Positions 48,626 through 57,857 of a stretch of 64,000 nt of DNA are shown here, piece after piece (positions within the stretch are counted from its first letter, which is position 1; every line of letters starts with the position of its first letter). The notes beneath the pieces were generated by a model that searched no databases, was not told where the DNA came from, and worked only from the letters and a program-made list of their open reading frames with translations. This DNA comes from Lachnospiraceae bacterium (GTDB taxonomy: Bacteria; Bacillota; Clostridia; Lachnospirales; Lachnospiraceae): NCBI GenBank assembly GCA_017428105.1, contig JAFRRM010000004.1, positions 62,001-126,000 on the forward strand, read 5' to 3'. The position numbers were made by a program, and so were the translations under genes.

Positions 48626-49120
48626 TCAGCGGGTCAGCGCGCGCCGGAACGCGCTCTGCGCCTGATAACTATTCAGGTCGCAGACGTAAAGGCAGTAGGT
48701 GCCCTGCACGTCCACGACGGCTTTGCGGATCAGCGCCATCTGCTCGACGCCGTAGGATTCAAAAATGCCGGTCTGGTCCCCGATCCGCTTCCGCATCGCC
48801 GCCGCCACGGCGTCCGCCTGCTCCTCCGTGCGGCAGCGCACGAGCAGCATTTCCTGGGCGTCCATGTTGGAGACGGGGATGTAGAGGAGGACTTCCGCGT
48901 AATCGTTCGCGTCCAGACCGTAGAGGGAGCGGAGCTTCATCGCGCCGGCCTCTTTCATGTTTTCGGCGCCCGCGAGCTGCTCCAGGACCGGGCCTTTGAG
49001 GTCGGAGAGGGGCACGTCGTCCCGCACGCGGCCGCGCACGCACAGCGCGATAAAGACGATGAGGGCCACCGTCATCAGGACTTCCGCGCAGACCAGTTTG
49101 TGGGCTTTGATCAACTGCAT
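48626..49120 (-). CDS. DUF4358-family membrane-anchored protein
   Basis: 164 residues with one N-terminal helix (ICAEVLMTVALIVFIALCV-like) and an extracytoplasmic domain (ANDYAEVLLYIPVSNMDAQE, MLLVRCRTEEQADAVAAAM). From memory this is DUF4358, often found next to MBOAT genes in Lachnospiraceae. First gene of the operon, with its own promoter. Function unknown. Confidence 0.78.
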   Translation of the reverse strand: MQLIKAHKLVCAEVLMTVALIVFIALCVRGRVRDDVPLSDLKGPVLEQLAGAENMKEAGAMKLRSLYGLDANDYAEVLLYIPVSNMDAQEMLLVRCRTEEQADAVAAAMRKRIGDQTGIFESYGVEQMALIRKAVVDVQGTYCLYVCDLNSYQAQSAFRRALTR

Positions 49121-49144
49121 TTTTTGCCTCCGAAAACGTCTACT

Positions 49145-49173
49145 AGTCTATCACCGAAGCGGAAAAGTGTCAA
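49145..49173 (-). promoter_or_regulatory. Promoter of the DUF4358-MBOAT operon
   Basis: On minus: TTGACA (49173-49168), 17 bp, TAGACT (49150-49145), about 25 bp before the ATG. Confidence 0.78.
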
Positions 49174-49250
49174 GAATCGCGGCGCCCAGGACCGGGAGCG
49201 GAAACGCGGCGCGGCGGCTGCAAATCGATGCAGTTTCTTCCGGATTTGTC

Positions 49251-49279
49251 TTGTTTTTCGGGCGCGGATTTGATACAGT
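49251..49279 (+). promoter_or_regulatory. Promoter of pta
   Basis: TTGTTT (49251-49256), 17 bp, TACAGT (49274-49279). A hairpin CTCCGG...CCGGAG (49293-49318) lies in the leader. Confidence 0.6.
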
Positions 49280-49356
49280 AAAAAAGAAGAAAGTCTCCGG
49301 CATCCGCAAAAGTCCGGAGTGAGAACGGCCGAGAGCCGTATGAGGAGGATAAACCA

Positions 49357-50352
49357 ATGAGCAGTTTTATCGAGGAAGTCAAAGCCAAAGCAGCGGCCGA
49401 CAGGAAGAAGATCGTTCTGCCGGAATCCAATGACAAGCGTACCTATGACGCCATCCAGCTGATCAAGAAGGAAGGCTTTGCCGACTTGGTGCTGATCGCT
49501 TCCGCCGAGGACATCAAGACCTACGGCGCCGGCTATGATCTTTCCGGCGTGGAGATCGTGGACCCGTTCACCGATCCCCGGACCGACGCGTATGCGGAGA
49601 AATTCGCCGAGCTGCGCAAGAGCAAGGGCATGACCTTCGAGCAGGCCCTGGGCATCCTGAAGAAAGATTACACCTACTACGGCGTCATGATGGTCAAAGT
49701 GGGCGATGCGGACGGCATGGTCTCCGGCGCCTGCCACACCACGGCGGACACCCTGCGCCCCTGCCTGCAGATCTTAAAGACCGCGCCCGGCGTGAAGACC
49801 GTTTCCTCGTTCTTCCTGATGATCGTGCCCAACTGCCCTTACGGCGAGAACGGCACGCTGGTGTTCGCGGACTGCGGCCTGGTGCAGAACCCGACTTCCG
49901 AAGAACTGGCCACCATCGCCGGTTCCAGCGCGGCCACCTTCGAGAAGATGGTCGGCAAGGAGCCCCGCGTGGCGCTTCTGAGCCACTCCACCATGGGCTC
50001 CGCCAAGCACGACGACATCACCAAGGTCGTCGAGGCCGTGAAGATCGCCAAGGCCGAATATCCTCAGTACATGATCGACGGCGAGCTGCAGCTGGATGCG
50101 GCCATCGTCCCGAAGGTTGGCGCTTCCAAGGCCCCGAACAGCCCCGTGGCCGGCAAGGCCAACGTGCTGGTCTTCCCTGACCTGGACGCCGGCAACATCG
50201 GCTACAAGCTGGTGCAGCGTTTTGCCAACGCCGAAGCCTACGGCCCCGTCTGCCAGGGCCTGGCCAAGCCCGTCAACGACCTGTCCCGCGGCTGCAGCGC
50301 CGAAGACATCGTCGGCGTGGTCGCCATCACCGCCCTGCAGGCCCAGGCCTGA
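49357..50352 (+). CDS. pta: Phosphate acetyltransferase
   Basis: 331 residues, the short cytosolic Pta form without the N-terminal regulatory domains. KIVLPESNDKRTYDAIQLIK, DGMVSGACHTTADTLRPCLQ and SHSTMGSAKHDDITKVVEAV are family segments, as is FPDLDAGNIGYKLVQRF. It converts acetyl-CoA and phosphate to acetyl-phosphate for ATP formation. The acetate kinase gene is not adjacent, which is unusual for Clostridia. GAGGAGG precedes the start. Confidence 0.96.
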   Translation: MSSFIEEVKAKAAADRKKIVLPESNDKRTYDAIQLIKKEGFADLVLIASAEDIKTYGAGYDLSGVEIVDPFTDPRTDAYAEKFAELRKSKGMTFEQALGILKKDYTYYGVMMVKVGDADGMVSGACHTTADTLRPCLQILKTAPGVKTVSSFFLMIVPNCPYGENGTLVFADCGLVQNPTSEELATIAGSSAATFEKMVGKEPRVALLSHSTMGSAKHDDITKVVEAVKIAKAEYPQYMIDGELQLDAAIVPKVGASKAPNSPVAGKANVLVFPDLDAGNIGYKLVQRFANAEAYGPVCQGLAKPVNDLSRGCSAEDIVGVVAITALQAQA

Positions 50353-50369
50353 TCCTTCCCGCATTCCCG

Positions 50370-50394
50370 GGGGCGCCGCAAGGCGCCCCTTTTT
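50370..50394 (+). terminator. Rho-independent terminator of pta
   Basis: GGGGCGCC/GGCGCCCC perfect stem, GCAA loop, TTTTT. Confidence 0.92.
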
Positions 50395-50405
50395 CTGCAC
50401 AGTGC

Positions 50406-50440
50406 CATTTGGGAACGGATCGTTTTTGGCCCTGTTTTAT
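50406..50440. repeat. Dispersed repeat family 2, left copy
   Basis: CATTTGGGAACGGATCGTTT followed by TTGGCCCTGTTTTAT. The same unit appears inverted at 52352-52384 and 52385-52416, so the lipoprotein gene between them is bracketed by inverted repeats. Confidence 0.75.
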
Positions 50441-50465
50441 ACAGACTGACGAACGGAGAAGAAGT

Positions 50466-52292
50466 ATGAAGAAAGTATCATTCCTGATATTGATGTGCTG
50501 GATGATGGCCCTGTTCATGGCGGGGTGCGGCGGGAAGGCCGATGAGATCACGGTGCCGGTGATGACGCCGGGTACTGCAGTGACGACGGAAGCACCTGTT
50601 ACGGAAGCGCCTGCCATGGAAACTCCCGTCACGGAAGCCCCCGTCACGGAAGCTCTCACCACGGAAGCCCCCGCTACAGAAGCCCCCGCCACGGAAGCCT
50701 CCACCACGGAAGCGCCTGCCACGGAAACTCCCGTCACGGAAGCGTCAACCACGGAAGCCCCCACCACGGAAACTCCCGTCACGGAAGCGTCAACCACGGA
50801 AGCTCCCACCACGGAAGCTCCCACCACGGAAGCAAAATCGGGCATCTCCTCCGTCGCCGGTCATTATGCGGATTACCTGCAGACCCATTGGGACATCCTT
50901 GACATGACCCGGCATTACGATCCCTCCCGTCATGACGTGTGCGCATCCTACCGCAATGTCGCCTTCTTTGACGTGACCGGCGATGATATCCCGGAGATGC
51001 TCCTGATCGCTTACGATACGGAAAACCCCAATAAGGTCATGAACTTCCGCATCATCACCGCCGACTCCCGCGGCGCCCGGGAGATCCTCAAGCCCAACGG
51101 CGACAAGATCATGAACCTGTTCTGGGACCAGACCTTTGTCCACGACATGACGGACACGGTGCTGTTTGCCATCGGCCCCACCCTGTATTTTTACCGCAAA
51201 AGCAGCGGAGGAGAGCGGGATTACAGCTTCCGTTCGGAGGAGATCGGCCGGCTGACCTCCTACGGGGAGACCGGCAGCCTGTATTGGGAGATCGCCCTGG
51301 AATGGAGCGAGGAGCTGTCTCCGTCCGGAACGAAGATCCTGATCCAGGCGGAGGAAAAGGACGTCGATGAAGCGACGTACCGCGACAGAAAAGCAGCGCT
51401 GCTGGGCGCTGCGGATACGTTCGTGATCTGCGGGATGCCCTATTACGGCGAAACGTCTTCAGCCGCGGAAATGGATGCGGAGGAGTCGGATTACATCTCC
51501 GTGACTCCGTCCGAAGCGCTGTCCTATCTGACCGCCGTCGCGGAAGCACCTGCTCCGGAGCCGCCCGCCACGGAGGCGCCGACCGCGGAGGCACGGACAG
51601 GCCTGGCCGCCGTCGCGGGAAATTACGCGGACTATCTGCGCACTCATGGGGATATCGTGGACCTGACGCAGCAGTTTCCTCTGTATCGCGATGCTGCGGC
51701 GGTGTATCCGAACGTGGCCTTTTACGATCTGACCGGAGACGATGTCCCGGAGATGCTCCTGATCTGTCTGACACATACCGAGTACCTTGATTACATGTCT
51801 TTCCGCGTGATCACGGCGGATCGGTCCGGGGCGCGGGAGATCACCAAGCCGAACGGCGATGCGATCATGAATACGTTCTGGGATCAGACGATGGCCGGAG
51901 GCCGCTCGGACACCGTGCTGTTTGCCGTGGATTCCACCCTCTATTTCTACCGCATTTCCATGGGCGACGGCCTGGGCTACGCATCCGAGGAGATCGGACG
52001 CCTGGTCCGGGACGGCGGAAACCTGTACTGGGAGATAGCCCTGGAGTACAGCTGGACGGTCAATGATGATCATACGGAGTCGTACAAATATCAGGCGGAA
52101 GAGCAGGACATTGACAGAGAAACCTATTATTCCCTCAAACAGAGCCTCTTTGATTCCGCAGAGGAATACATCATCTACGGGATGCCCGCCATGATGCGTC
52201 CTCCCGCCAACGAAGAAGTGAACGCGGATCTTTCGGCTTACATTTCCATGACCCTGCCGGAGGCCCTGGAGCATCTGGACGGGCTGAGGTAA
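50466..52292 (+). CDS. Lipoprotein with Thr-Glu-Ala-Pro stalk and two tandem copies of one domain
   Basis: 608 residues. Signal peptide with lipobox LFMAGCGG. Residues about 35-122 are repeated TEAP/TEAS/TETP units, a flexible stalk. Two similar domains follow, at about 125-300 (SSVAGHYADYLQTHWDILDM, FFDVTGDDIPEMLLIAYDT) and about 375-605 (AAVAGNYADYLRTHGDIVDL, FYDLTGDDVPEMLLICLT), joined by a second short TEAP linker. D-x-TGDD-x-PE resembles repeat-type calcium-binding turns. Function unknown; surface anchored by inference. The gene is enclosed by family 2 repeats. Confidence 0.83.
   Translation: MKKVSFLILMCWMMALFMAGCGGKADEITVPVMTPGTAVTTEAPVTEAPAMETPVTEAPVTEALTTEAPATEAPATEASTTEAPATETPVTEASTTEAPTTETPVTEASTTEAPTTEAPTTEAKSGISSVAGHYADYLQTHWDILDMTRHYDPSRHDVCASYRNVAFFDVTGDDIPEMLLIAYDTENPNKVMNFRIITADSRGAREILKPNGDKIMNLFWDQTFVHDMTDTVLFAIGPTLYFYRKSSGGERDYSFRSEEIGRLTSYGETGSLYWEIALEWSEELSPSGTKILIQAEEKDVDEATYRDRKAALLGAADTFVICGMPYYGETSSAAEMDAEESDYISVTPSEALSYLTAVAEAPAPEPPATEAPTAEARTGLAAVAGNYADYLRTHGDIVDLTQQFPLYRDAAAVYPNVAFYDLTGDDVPEMLLICLTHTEYLDYMSFRVITADRSGAREITKPNGDAIMNTFWDQTMAGGRSDTVLFAVDSTLYFYRISMGDGLGYASEEIGRLVRDGGNLYWEIALEYSWTVNDDHTESYKYQAEEQDIDRETYYSLKQSLFDSAEEYIIYGMPAMMRPPANEEVNADLSAYISMTLPEALEHLDGLR
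50590..50832 (+). repeat. In-frame tandem minisatellite encoding the TEAP stalk
   Basis: Twelve- and fifteen-base units based on ACGGAAGCYCCC recur about 18 times, including a 30-bp unit (ACGGAAGCGTCAACCACGGA type) repeated twice. All unit lengths are multiples of three, so slippage would change stalk length without a frameshift. Confidence 0.85.
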
Positions 52293-52305
52293 GAAACGCA
52301 AAAAA

Positions 52306-52418
52306 CAGTGACATTTGGGAACGGTTCCTGAATGGCACTGTTTTATTGCCGAAAATAGGGCCAAAAGAGAACTGTTCCCAAATGACAGGGGCCGAAAGAG
52401 AAGTGTTCCCAAATGGCC
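52306..52418. repeat. Dispersed repeat family 2, right cluster
   Basis: One copy in direct orientation (CAGTGACATTTGGGAACGG, 52306-52324) and two in inverted orientation (52352-52384 and 52385-52416), related by CCCAAATG and GAAMRGAGAA-type blocks. The direct and first inverted copies can fold into a long stem, so the cluster may also terminate the convergent aroQ and lipoprotein transcripts. Confidence 0.75.
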
Positions 52419-52421
52419 TCA

Positions 52422-52859
52422 TCAGGCGGGAGCGAACTTCAGGTTAAGATATTCCAATCCCTTCCGGTACCCTTCCGGGCCGAGGCCGTAATACGTGATC
52501 TCGCAGGCCGGCGCGGTATAAGAAATTCTCCGGAAATCCTCGCGGTGCATGACATCGGAAAGGTGGACTTCGACGGCAGGGAGGCCCACGGCCTTCAGGG
52601 CGTCCGGAATGGCGATGCTGGTGTGGGTGTAGGCGGCGGGATTGATGAGGATGCCGTCGTATTTGCCGTAAGCGTCCTGAATGGCGTCCACGAGGGCGCC
52701 TTCGTGGTTGGACTGGAAGAAGTCGACGGCGAGGCCGAGTTCTTCCGCCCAGGCGCGGATCATGTCCAGCAGCTCGGCGTAGGTGGTGCGGCCGTAGATG
52801 GCCGGTTCGCGGAGGCCGAGGAGATTCATATTGGGGCCGTTGATGACAAGGATGTGCAT
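52422..52859 (-). CDS. aroQ: 3-dehydroquinate dehydratase, type II
   Basis: 145 residues. VINGPNMNLLGLREPAIYG carries the catalytic Tyr region; LVDAIQDAYGKYDGILINPA and HTSIAIPDAL follow, and the conserved VEVHLSD loop is present. It dehydrates 3-dehydroquinate to 3-dehydroshikimate. Last gene of the aromatic operon, 9 bp after the aroE-aroK fusion. Confidence 0.96.
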   Translation of the reverse strand: MHILVINGPNMNLLGLREPAIYGRTTYAELLDMIRAWAEELGLAVDFFQSNHEGALVDAIQDAYGKYDGILINPAAYTHTSIAIPDALKAVGLPAVEVHLSDVMHREDFRRISYTAPACEITYYGLGPEGYRKGLEYLNLKFAPA

Positions 52860-52868
52860 AAGGGTACC

Positions 52869-54101
52869 TCAGATGGGCGGGCGGCCGATGGCCGTGTCCG
52901 CAGCGGCAAGGATCTGTTCGGGGGGGCAGGGCCCCTCCACGCTTACGTCTGCAAAGGCTTCGTACAGCGCCTTCCGTTCCTCGTACAGGGCGGCGAGGTC
53001 CGGGCGGTGGAAGAGGGGCTTGGCGGAGATGTCAAGGGCGGCGGGATCGCGGCGGAGCCAGATCAGGAGGCCGTTCTGATGCAGGAGGGGATAGTTCTCC
53101 GGGCGGGTCACCGCGCCGCCGCCGGTGGCGATGACGGCGCCGGAGAGAGCGCCCAGACGGCGCAGGACGGCGGTCTCTTTTTCGCGGAAGGCCGGCTCCC
53201 CAAAGCGGCGGATGAACAGTTCGGGGGAGATCCCTTCAGCCTGCTCGAATTCACGGTCGCTGTCGTAGGCCGGACGGTCCAGGATTTCGCCGAGGCGGCG
53301 GGCAGCGGTGCTTTTGCCGCTGCCGGGCATGCCGATGAGGATGAGGTCCTGCCGCGCCTGAGCGATCTTCCGCGTGAGCGGGACGATGCAGTCCGGACCC
53401 AGGTCCGTCGCGCCCCACAGCCGGCTGCTGTAATAAGCCTGCGCGGTCAGCATGGGGAAGCCGTTCACGACGGGGATCCCGAGCTGCTCCGCCTCCATCA
53501 GCAGGGCGGTGCGCGCGGGGTTGTAGATCAGGTCGATGACACCCTGCAGGGCAGGGAATCCCGCAAGGGACAGGGGGCTTGCGCCATTGCCCGGGTACAT
53601 GCCGACCGGCGTGGTATTGACGATCAGTGCCGCGTCCCGGTGGCGGTCCAGATTCCCGTAATGGTCCGGACCGGAGCGGGAGATGACGACGGGCTGCGCA
53701 CCGCGTTCGCGCAGGACGGCCTGCACGGTGGCGGAGGCGCCGCCGCTGCCCAGGACCAGGACTTTGCGGCCGGCGGGGTCGATGCGGCTTTCGTCCAGGA
53801 GATGACGGAAGCCCGCAAGATCCGTGTTGTCACCGTACAGCGAGCCGTCCGGCCGGCGCAGGATGGTGTTGACGCTGCCGAGGGAGCGGGCGGCGGGGGA
53901 AAGTTCGTCCAGGTAAGGAAGAACGGCTTTTTTGTAGGGGATCGTGACGTTCAGGCCGCGGAAGGCGCCGCGGCGCAGGAAGGCCTCCAGCTCTTCGGGC
54001 TGCTTCTCCCGGAGGGTATAAGGATAATCCCCCAGCATCCGGTGGATGGCGGGCGAGGAGGAGTGGGAGAGGGTTTTGCCGAGAAGGCCGTAAGTGTCCA
54101 T
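52869..54101 (-). CDS. Shikimate dehydrogenase-shikimate kinase fusion
   Basis: 410 residues. Residues 1-245 are AroE: GLLGKTLSHSSSPAIHRML, NVTIPYKK with K58, NTDLAGF with D94 and the NADP loop LGSGGASATVQAV. Residues 250-410 are AroK: P-loop GMPGSGKST at 257-265, DSDREFEQAEG and GGGAVTRPENYPLL. One protein reduces 3-dehydroshikimate and phosphorylates shikimate. The AroE part is compact. The frame has no interruption across the junction, so the fusion looks real. Confidence 0.95.
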   Translation of the reverse strand: MDTYGLLGKTLSHSSSPAIHRMLGDYPYTLREKQPEELEAFLRRGAFRGLNVTIPYKKAVLPYLDELSPAARSLGSVNTILRRPDGSLYGDNTDLAGFRHLLDESRIDPAGRKVLVLGSGGASATVQAVLRERGAQPVVISRSGPDHYGNLDRHRDAALIVNTTPVGMYPGNGASPLSLAGFPALQGVIDLIYNPARTALLMEAEQLGIPVVNGFPMLTAQAYYSSRLWGATDLGPDCIVPLTRKIAQARQDLILIGMPGSGKSTAARRLGEILDRPAYDSDREFEQAEGISPELFIRRFGEPAFREKETAVLRRLGALSGAVIATGGGAVTRPENYPLLHQNGLLIWLRRDPAALDISAKPLFHRPDLAALYEERKALYEAFADVSVEGPCPPEQILAAADTAIGRPPI

Positions 54102-54167
54102 GGGATTCAGCGGTTTAAGGCAGCGGGCAGCCGCCGGTATCGGGCAGCCGGCGAGCGCTCCTGCGGT

Positions 54168-55427
54168 TTACTGGTGTGAGCGGCTCAGCCGCAGAATGGT
54201 CTCATACAAGGCCCGGACGTCTCCGGCCGATCCTTCCGGCGCCAGCGCACAGAGACGGTGCAGCAGTTCTTCTTCCCGGGCGGGATCCCGGACGGGAAGG
54301 CCGTTCGCGCGCTTGTAGGCGCCGATGCGGTCCGAGGTCTGCATGCGGTCCAGGAAGGCATCCAGCATGGCGCGGTCCGCGGCGTCGATGCGCCGGCGGA
54401 AGGCGGGGAGGTCCGAGGCGGCGGCCGCGCGGTCTTCCCAGAGGGCGTCCAGCAGGGCGGCGGCCGCGGCAGCTTCCACGACCGGGACGGCCCGCAGGAC
54501 GATGCAGGTGTCGTGGCGGCCGGGGACGGAGAGGGAGGTGTTTTCCATGGTGCTCAGATCCACGCTGTCCTGTTCTTTCGCGATGCTGGGCGTGGGTTTG
54601 AAGGCGGCGCGGAAGACCAGCGGAGATCCGCAGGCCATGCCGCCCAGCAGGCCGCCGCAGTGGTTGGAAGCCATCGTGACGCGGCCGGCTTCGACGCGGT
54701 AGGCGTCGTTGGCTTCACTGCCGCGCAGGGCGGACAGGGCGAAGCCGCCGCCGAATTCCAGGCCTTTGACCGCGGGGATCGCGAAGACTGTCTGCGACAG
54801 CCGGTTCTCCAGGCCGCCGAAGGGATGGCTGCCCAGGCCGGTGGGCAGACCGGTGACCGTGCATTCGATCACGCCGCCCAGAGAGTCGCCCGCCGCTTTG
54901 GCGTCCCGCAGCAGAGCGGCGACCGCTTCCTCATCCTCCGCTGGGATGCCGCCGACGGACAGGATCCGTGCTGTTACGCAGATCCCTTCCCGCGCCAGCA
55001 GCTGCTTCGCGATGCCGCCGGCCACGCAGAACGGCGCCGTCATGCGGCCGGAATAATGGCCGCCGCCGGCGGGGATGCGGCCGGTCTTCACATAAGCCGG
55101 CCAGTCCGCATGCCCGGGCCGGGGCACGGTACGCAGCACTTCATAATCCGCCGGCCGCGCGTCGGTGTTGCGGAGGACCGCCCGCACCGGCCCGCCGGTG
55201 AAGATATCGTCCGAAAGCCCGGTCTCGAACTCCGGGACGTCGGCTTCGCGCCGGGCGGAGGAAAATTCGCCCTGCCCCGGCGCGCGCCGGGACAGAAACG
55301 CCTGCAGGGCGGCCCGGTCCAGCGGCGTGCCGGCTGGGATGCCTTCGATAGTCACGCCGACAAGGGGCTCGTGAGAGCCCCCGAATAAAGTAAAACGGTA
55401 AAATGTTCCGTATGCAAACGAATTCAT
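54168..55427 (-). CDS. aroC: Chorismate synthase
   Basis: 419 residues, somewhat longer than the usual 360-390. FTLFGGSHEPLVGVTIEGIP replaces the more common GESHGPALG start but keeps the key His. GHADWPAYVKTG, GGGHYSGRMTAPFCVAGGIA and SVPGRHDTCIVLRAVPVVEA are family motifs. It makes chorismate from EPSP with reduced FMN. Fifth step-gene of the operon. Confidence 0.94.
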   Translation of the reverse strand: MNSFAYGTFYRFTLFGGSHEPLVGVTIEGIPAGTPLDRAALQAFLSRRAPGQGEFSSARREADVPEFETGLSDDIFTGGPVRAVLRNTDARPADYEVLRTVPRPGHADWPAYVKTGRIPAGGGHYSGRMTAPFCVAGGIAKQLLAREGICVTARILSVGGIPAEDEEAVAALLRDAKAAGDSLGGVIECTVTGLPTGLGSHPFGGLENRLSQTVFAIPAVKGLEFGGGFALSALRGSEANDAYRVEAGRVTMASNHCGGLLGGMACGSPLVFRAAFKPTPSIAKEQDSVDLSTMENTSLSVPGRHDTCIVLRAVPVVEAAAAAALLDALWEDRAAAASDLPAFRRRIDAADRAMLDAFLDRMQTSDRIGAYKRANGLPVRDPAREEELLHRLCALAPEGSAGDVRALYETILRLSRSHQ

Positions 55428-55480
55428 GAATGTTCCGTTGTCACGGCACAGGCCGCGTCATCAGCCGTCTGTCCGGCGCG

Positions 55481-56788
55481 TTACCGCTGCAGCTGTCCGA
55501 AGGCGTTCCAGAATCCCGCGAAGGACTTCGCCACGCAGTCCGCGTTGTCGATCGTGACCGGTTCCCGGGCCGCGCAGGCTGCCGCCGCGGCCGCCATGGC
55601 CAGCCGGTGGTCGCCCAGCGTGCGGACCGAGCCGCCGCGGATGGTGCCGCCGTGCACCTGCAGGACGTCGTCCCGCACCCGGGCCTGGACGCCCAGGTCG
55701 TGGAGCAGGTCCAGCGTGCCGGCGAGCCGGTCGGATTCTTTCAGGCGCAGGCGTCCCGCGTTGAGGAACCGGGTGTCGCCCATGGCCGTCGCCGCCAGCA
55801 CCGCCAGCGGAGGGACCAGGTCGGGCACCTGCGAAGCATCGATGTCGACGGCTTTGAGCGGGGCGTGCCGCACGGCCACGACGTCGGGCGAGGCGCCGAT
55901 GTCGGCCCCCATGTTCTGGAGGATGTCCAGGATCGCCATGTCGCCCTGGCGGGAGCGGGGCGAGAGCCCGGTGACCGCCAGACCCTGCGGGGAGAGGGCA
56001 CCGATGCACAGGAACACGGCCGCCGCGGAAAAATCGCCCTCCGCTGCCGTTTCGCGGGGCAGCGCCGCCTGCCGGCCGCCGGCGATCCAGAACAGGTCGT
56101 CCCAGGCCAGGGCGCCGCCGTTTTTATGGGCCAGCTGCGCCTTGTCCGGCGCGGCGCCGGCCAGTTCCAGCACCTGTTCCGTCATGTCGACGTAGGAAGA
56201 GGACTCCACCGGCGCCTGGACGCGCAGCACGGAGTCGCCGTCCGCAAACGGCAGCGACAGCAGCAGGGCGGAGGTGAACTGCGAGGAGACGTTTCCCGGC
56301 AGCTGCCAGATCCCGGAGCGGAGCGTGCCGGATACATAGACGTTGGCGCCGCGCTCCTCCACGGTCATCCCGTGGGCTCGCAGGGCCGCGTCGAACGGCG
56401 CGATGGGCCGGGCGGTCAGGCGTCCCTCCCGCAGCAGACAGGCGTTCGAGCCCCGCAGGCCGGCCAGCGCCATCATGAAGCGCAGGGTCGCCCCGCTTTC
56501 GGCGCAGGGCAGGACGCGCAGCTCTCCGCCGGGATCGGGCAGGAGACGGCCCGCCGCATCGCGCGGAAACGGCGTGACCGTAAAGGAATCCGCTTCCTCG
56601 CGGACCGGAGCGCCCAGCGCGGTCAGGCAGCGGGCGGTGGCGGTCACGTCGCCGGAAGCATCGACCTTCCGGATGCGGACGGTCTCACGTCCCAGCGCCG
56701 CCAGGATCAGCAGGCGGTGCAGGTGGGATTTGGAGGAAGGCGCCCGGAACAGGCCGCTCCGGGGACCGGGCTGGATGGTATGGGACAT
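55481..56788 (-). CDS. aroA: EPSP synthase (3-phosphoshikimate 1-carboxyvinyltransferase)
   Basis: 435 residues. LFRAPSSKSHLHRLLILAAL binds phosphoshikimate. FMMALAGLRGSNACLLREGR, SSQFTSALLLSLPFADGD, RLKESDRLAGTLDLLHDLGV and the C-terminal DHRLAMAAAAAACAA are the expected segments. The first motif has PSSKSHLHR and the PEP-site GLRGS lacks the NAGT-type spelling, so glyphosate response cannot be guessed. Lies 10 bp after aroB. Confidence 0.95.
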   Translation of the reverse strand: MSHTIQPGPRSGLFRAPSSKSHLHRLLILAALGRETVRIRKVDASGDVTATARCLTALGAPVREEADSFTVTPFPRDAAGRLLPDPGGELRVLPCAESGATLRFMMALAGLRGSNACLLREGRLTARPIAPFDAALRAHGMTVEERGANVYVSGTLRSGIWQLPGNVSSQFTSALLLSLPFADGDSVLRVQAPVESSSYVDMTEQVLELAGAAPDKAQLAHKNGGALAWDDLFWIAGGRQAALPRETAAEGDFSAAAVFLCIGALSPQGLAVTGLSPRSRQGDMAILDILQNMGADIGASPDVVAVRHAPLKAVDIDASQVPDLVPPLAVLAATAMGDTRFLNAGRLRLKESDRLAGTLDLLHDLGVQARVRDDVLQVHGGTIRGGSVRTLGDHRLAMAAAAAACAAREPVTIDNADCVAKSFAGFWNAFGQLQR

Positions 56789-56798
56789 GGTGCTCTCC

Positions 56799-57857
56799 TT
56801 ACAGGGCGCCGCCGGACTTCAGCCAGGAGGCCAGGTCCGCCAGCGGGACCGGAATGATGTCGCAGCGGCCAACGGCGCGCGGCACGATCAGGGGCAGGTG
56901 GCCGCCGTGCAGCTTCTTGTCCTGACGCAGGAACGGGAGCAGTTCGGCCGCCGTATAGGAACGGTCCGCCTCCAGCCCGTAGCGCTCCATCAGCGCGGCC
57001 AGGCGGGAGAGGACGGCCAGTTCGCATAAGCCGCGTCCGACGGCGGCGCGGGTGATCATCAGGAGCCCCTCAGCCACGGCCTGGCCGTGCGGGACGGTAT
57101 AGCCGCTGAACGCCTCGATCGCATGCCCGAAGCTGTGCCCCAGGTTCAGCAGGCGGCGGGCGCCCAGGTCGCGCTCGTCCTCGGCCACCAGGGCGGCCTT
57201 GGTCCCGATGGCGCGGGCCAGCAGGTCTTCGCCGGGCAGCGGGTCGGCGCTGGTCTCCAGCGCGCGGAAAAAATCTTCCCCGCTCAGGAAGGCGGTCTTG
57301 ATCAGTTCGCCCATCCCGTTGCGGATCTCTTCGGGCGGCAGCGTGTTCAGCAGCACGGGATCGCAGAGGACCAGCATCGGCTGATGGAACGCGCCGGCCA
57401 GGTTCTTGCCCTCGGGCAGGTCGACCGAAGTCTTGCCGCCCACGGACGAATCGACCACGGCCAGCAGCGTGGTGGGGATCTGGACGAAGGGCAGGCCGCG
57501 CAGGTACGTGGCCGCGGCAAAGCCGGCCAGATCGCCGGTCACGCCGCCGCCCAGCGCGATCACGGGATCGGTGCGCTGCAGGCGGTTGTCCGCCAGGAAG
57601 GAGAGGAGCCGGCAGTAGGTGTCCAGGCTCTTGGACCCCTCTCCGGGCGGGAAAATGAACGGCTCGGCCTGGAATCCCTCATTGCGGAGAGAATCGAGCA
57701 GGCGGGTGCCGTACAGGGAAAACACGGTCTCGTCGGAGATCACCGCGGCCCAGCGCGCGGCCGTGCGCTCGCGGATCAGGTCTCCGGCGCGGTCCAGCAG
57801 GCCCTGGTCCATCAGGACTTCATAGGGCTGTCCGGCTCTGATCGGTATTTTTTTCAT
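56799..57857 (-). CDS. aroB: 3-dehydroquinate synthase
   Basis: 352 residues. [40 protein letters not shown] and the NAD/metal segments [30 protein letters not shown] and [12 protein letters not shown] are all present. It cyclises DAHP to 3-dehydroquinate. The start overlaps the DAHP synthase stop by 4 bp. Confidence 0.97.
   Translation of the reverse strand: MKKIPIRAGQPYEVLMDQGLLDRAGDLIRERTAARWAAVISDETVFSLYGTRLLDSLRNEGFQAEPFIFPPGEGSKSLDTYCRLLSFLADNRLQRTDPVIALGGGVTGDLAGFAAATYLRGLPFVQIPTTLLAVVDSSVGGKTSVDLPEGKNLAGAFHQPMLVLCDPVLLNTLPPEEIRNGMGELIKTAFLSGEDFFRALETSADPLPGEDLLARAIGTKAALVAEDERDLGARRLLNLGHSFGHAIEAFSGYTVPHGQAVAEGLLMITRAAVGRGLCELAVLSRLAALMERYGLEADRSYTAAELLPFLRQDKKLHGGHLPLIVPRAVGRCDIIPVPLADLASWLKSGGAL

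Noticed and set aside
50590-50832. Tandem repeats considered as a CRISPR array
   Set aside because: Units are 12-15 bp, in frame, without unique spacers, and encode a Thr-Glu-Ala-Pro stalk inside a lipoprotein gene.
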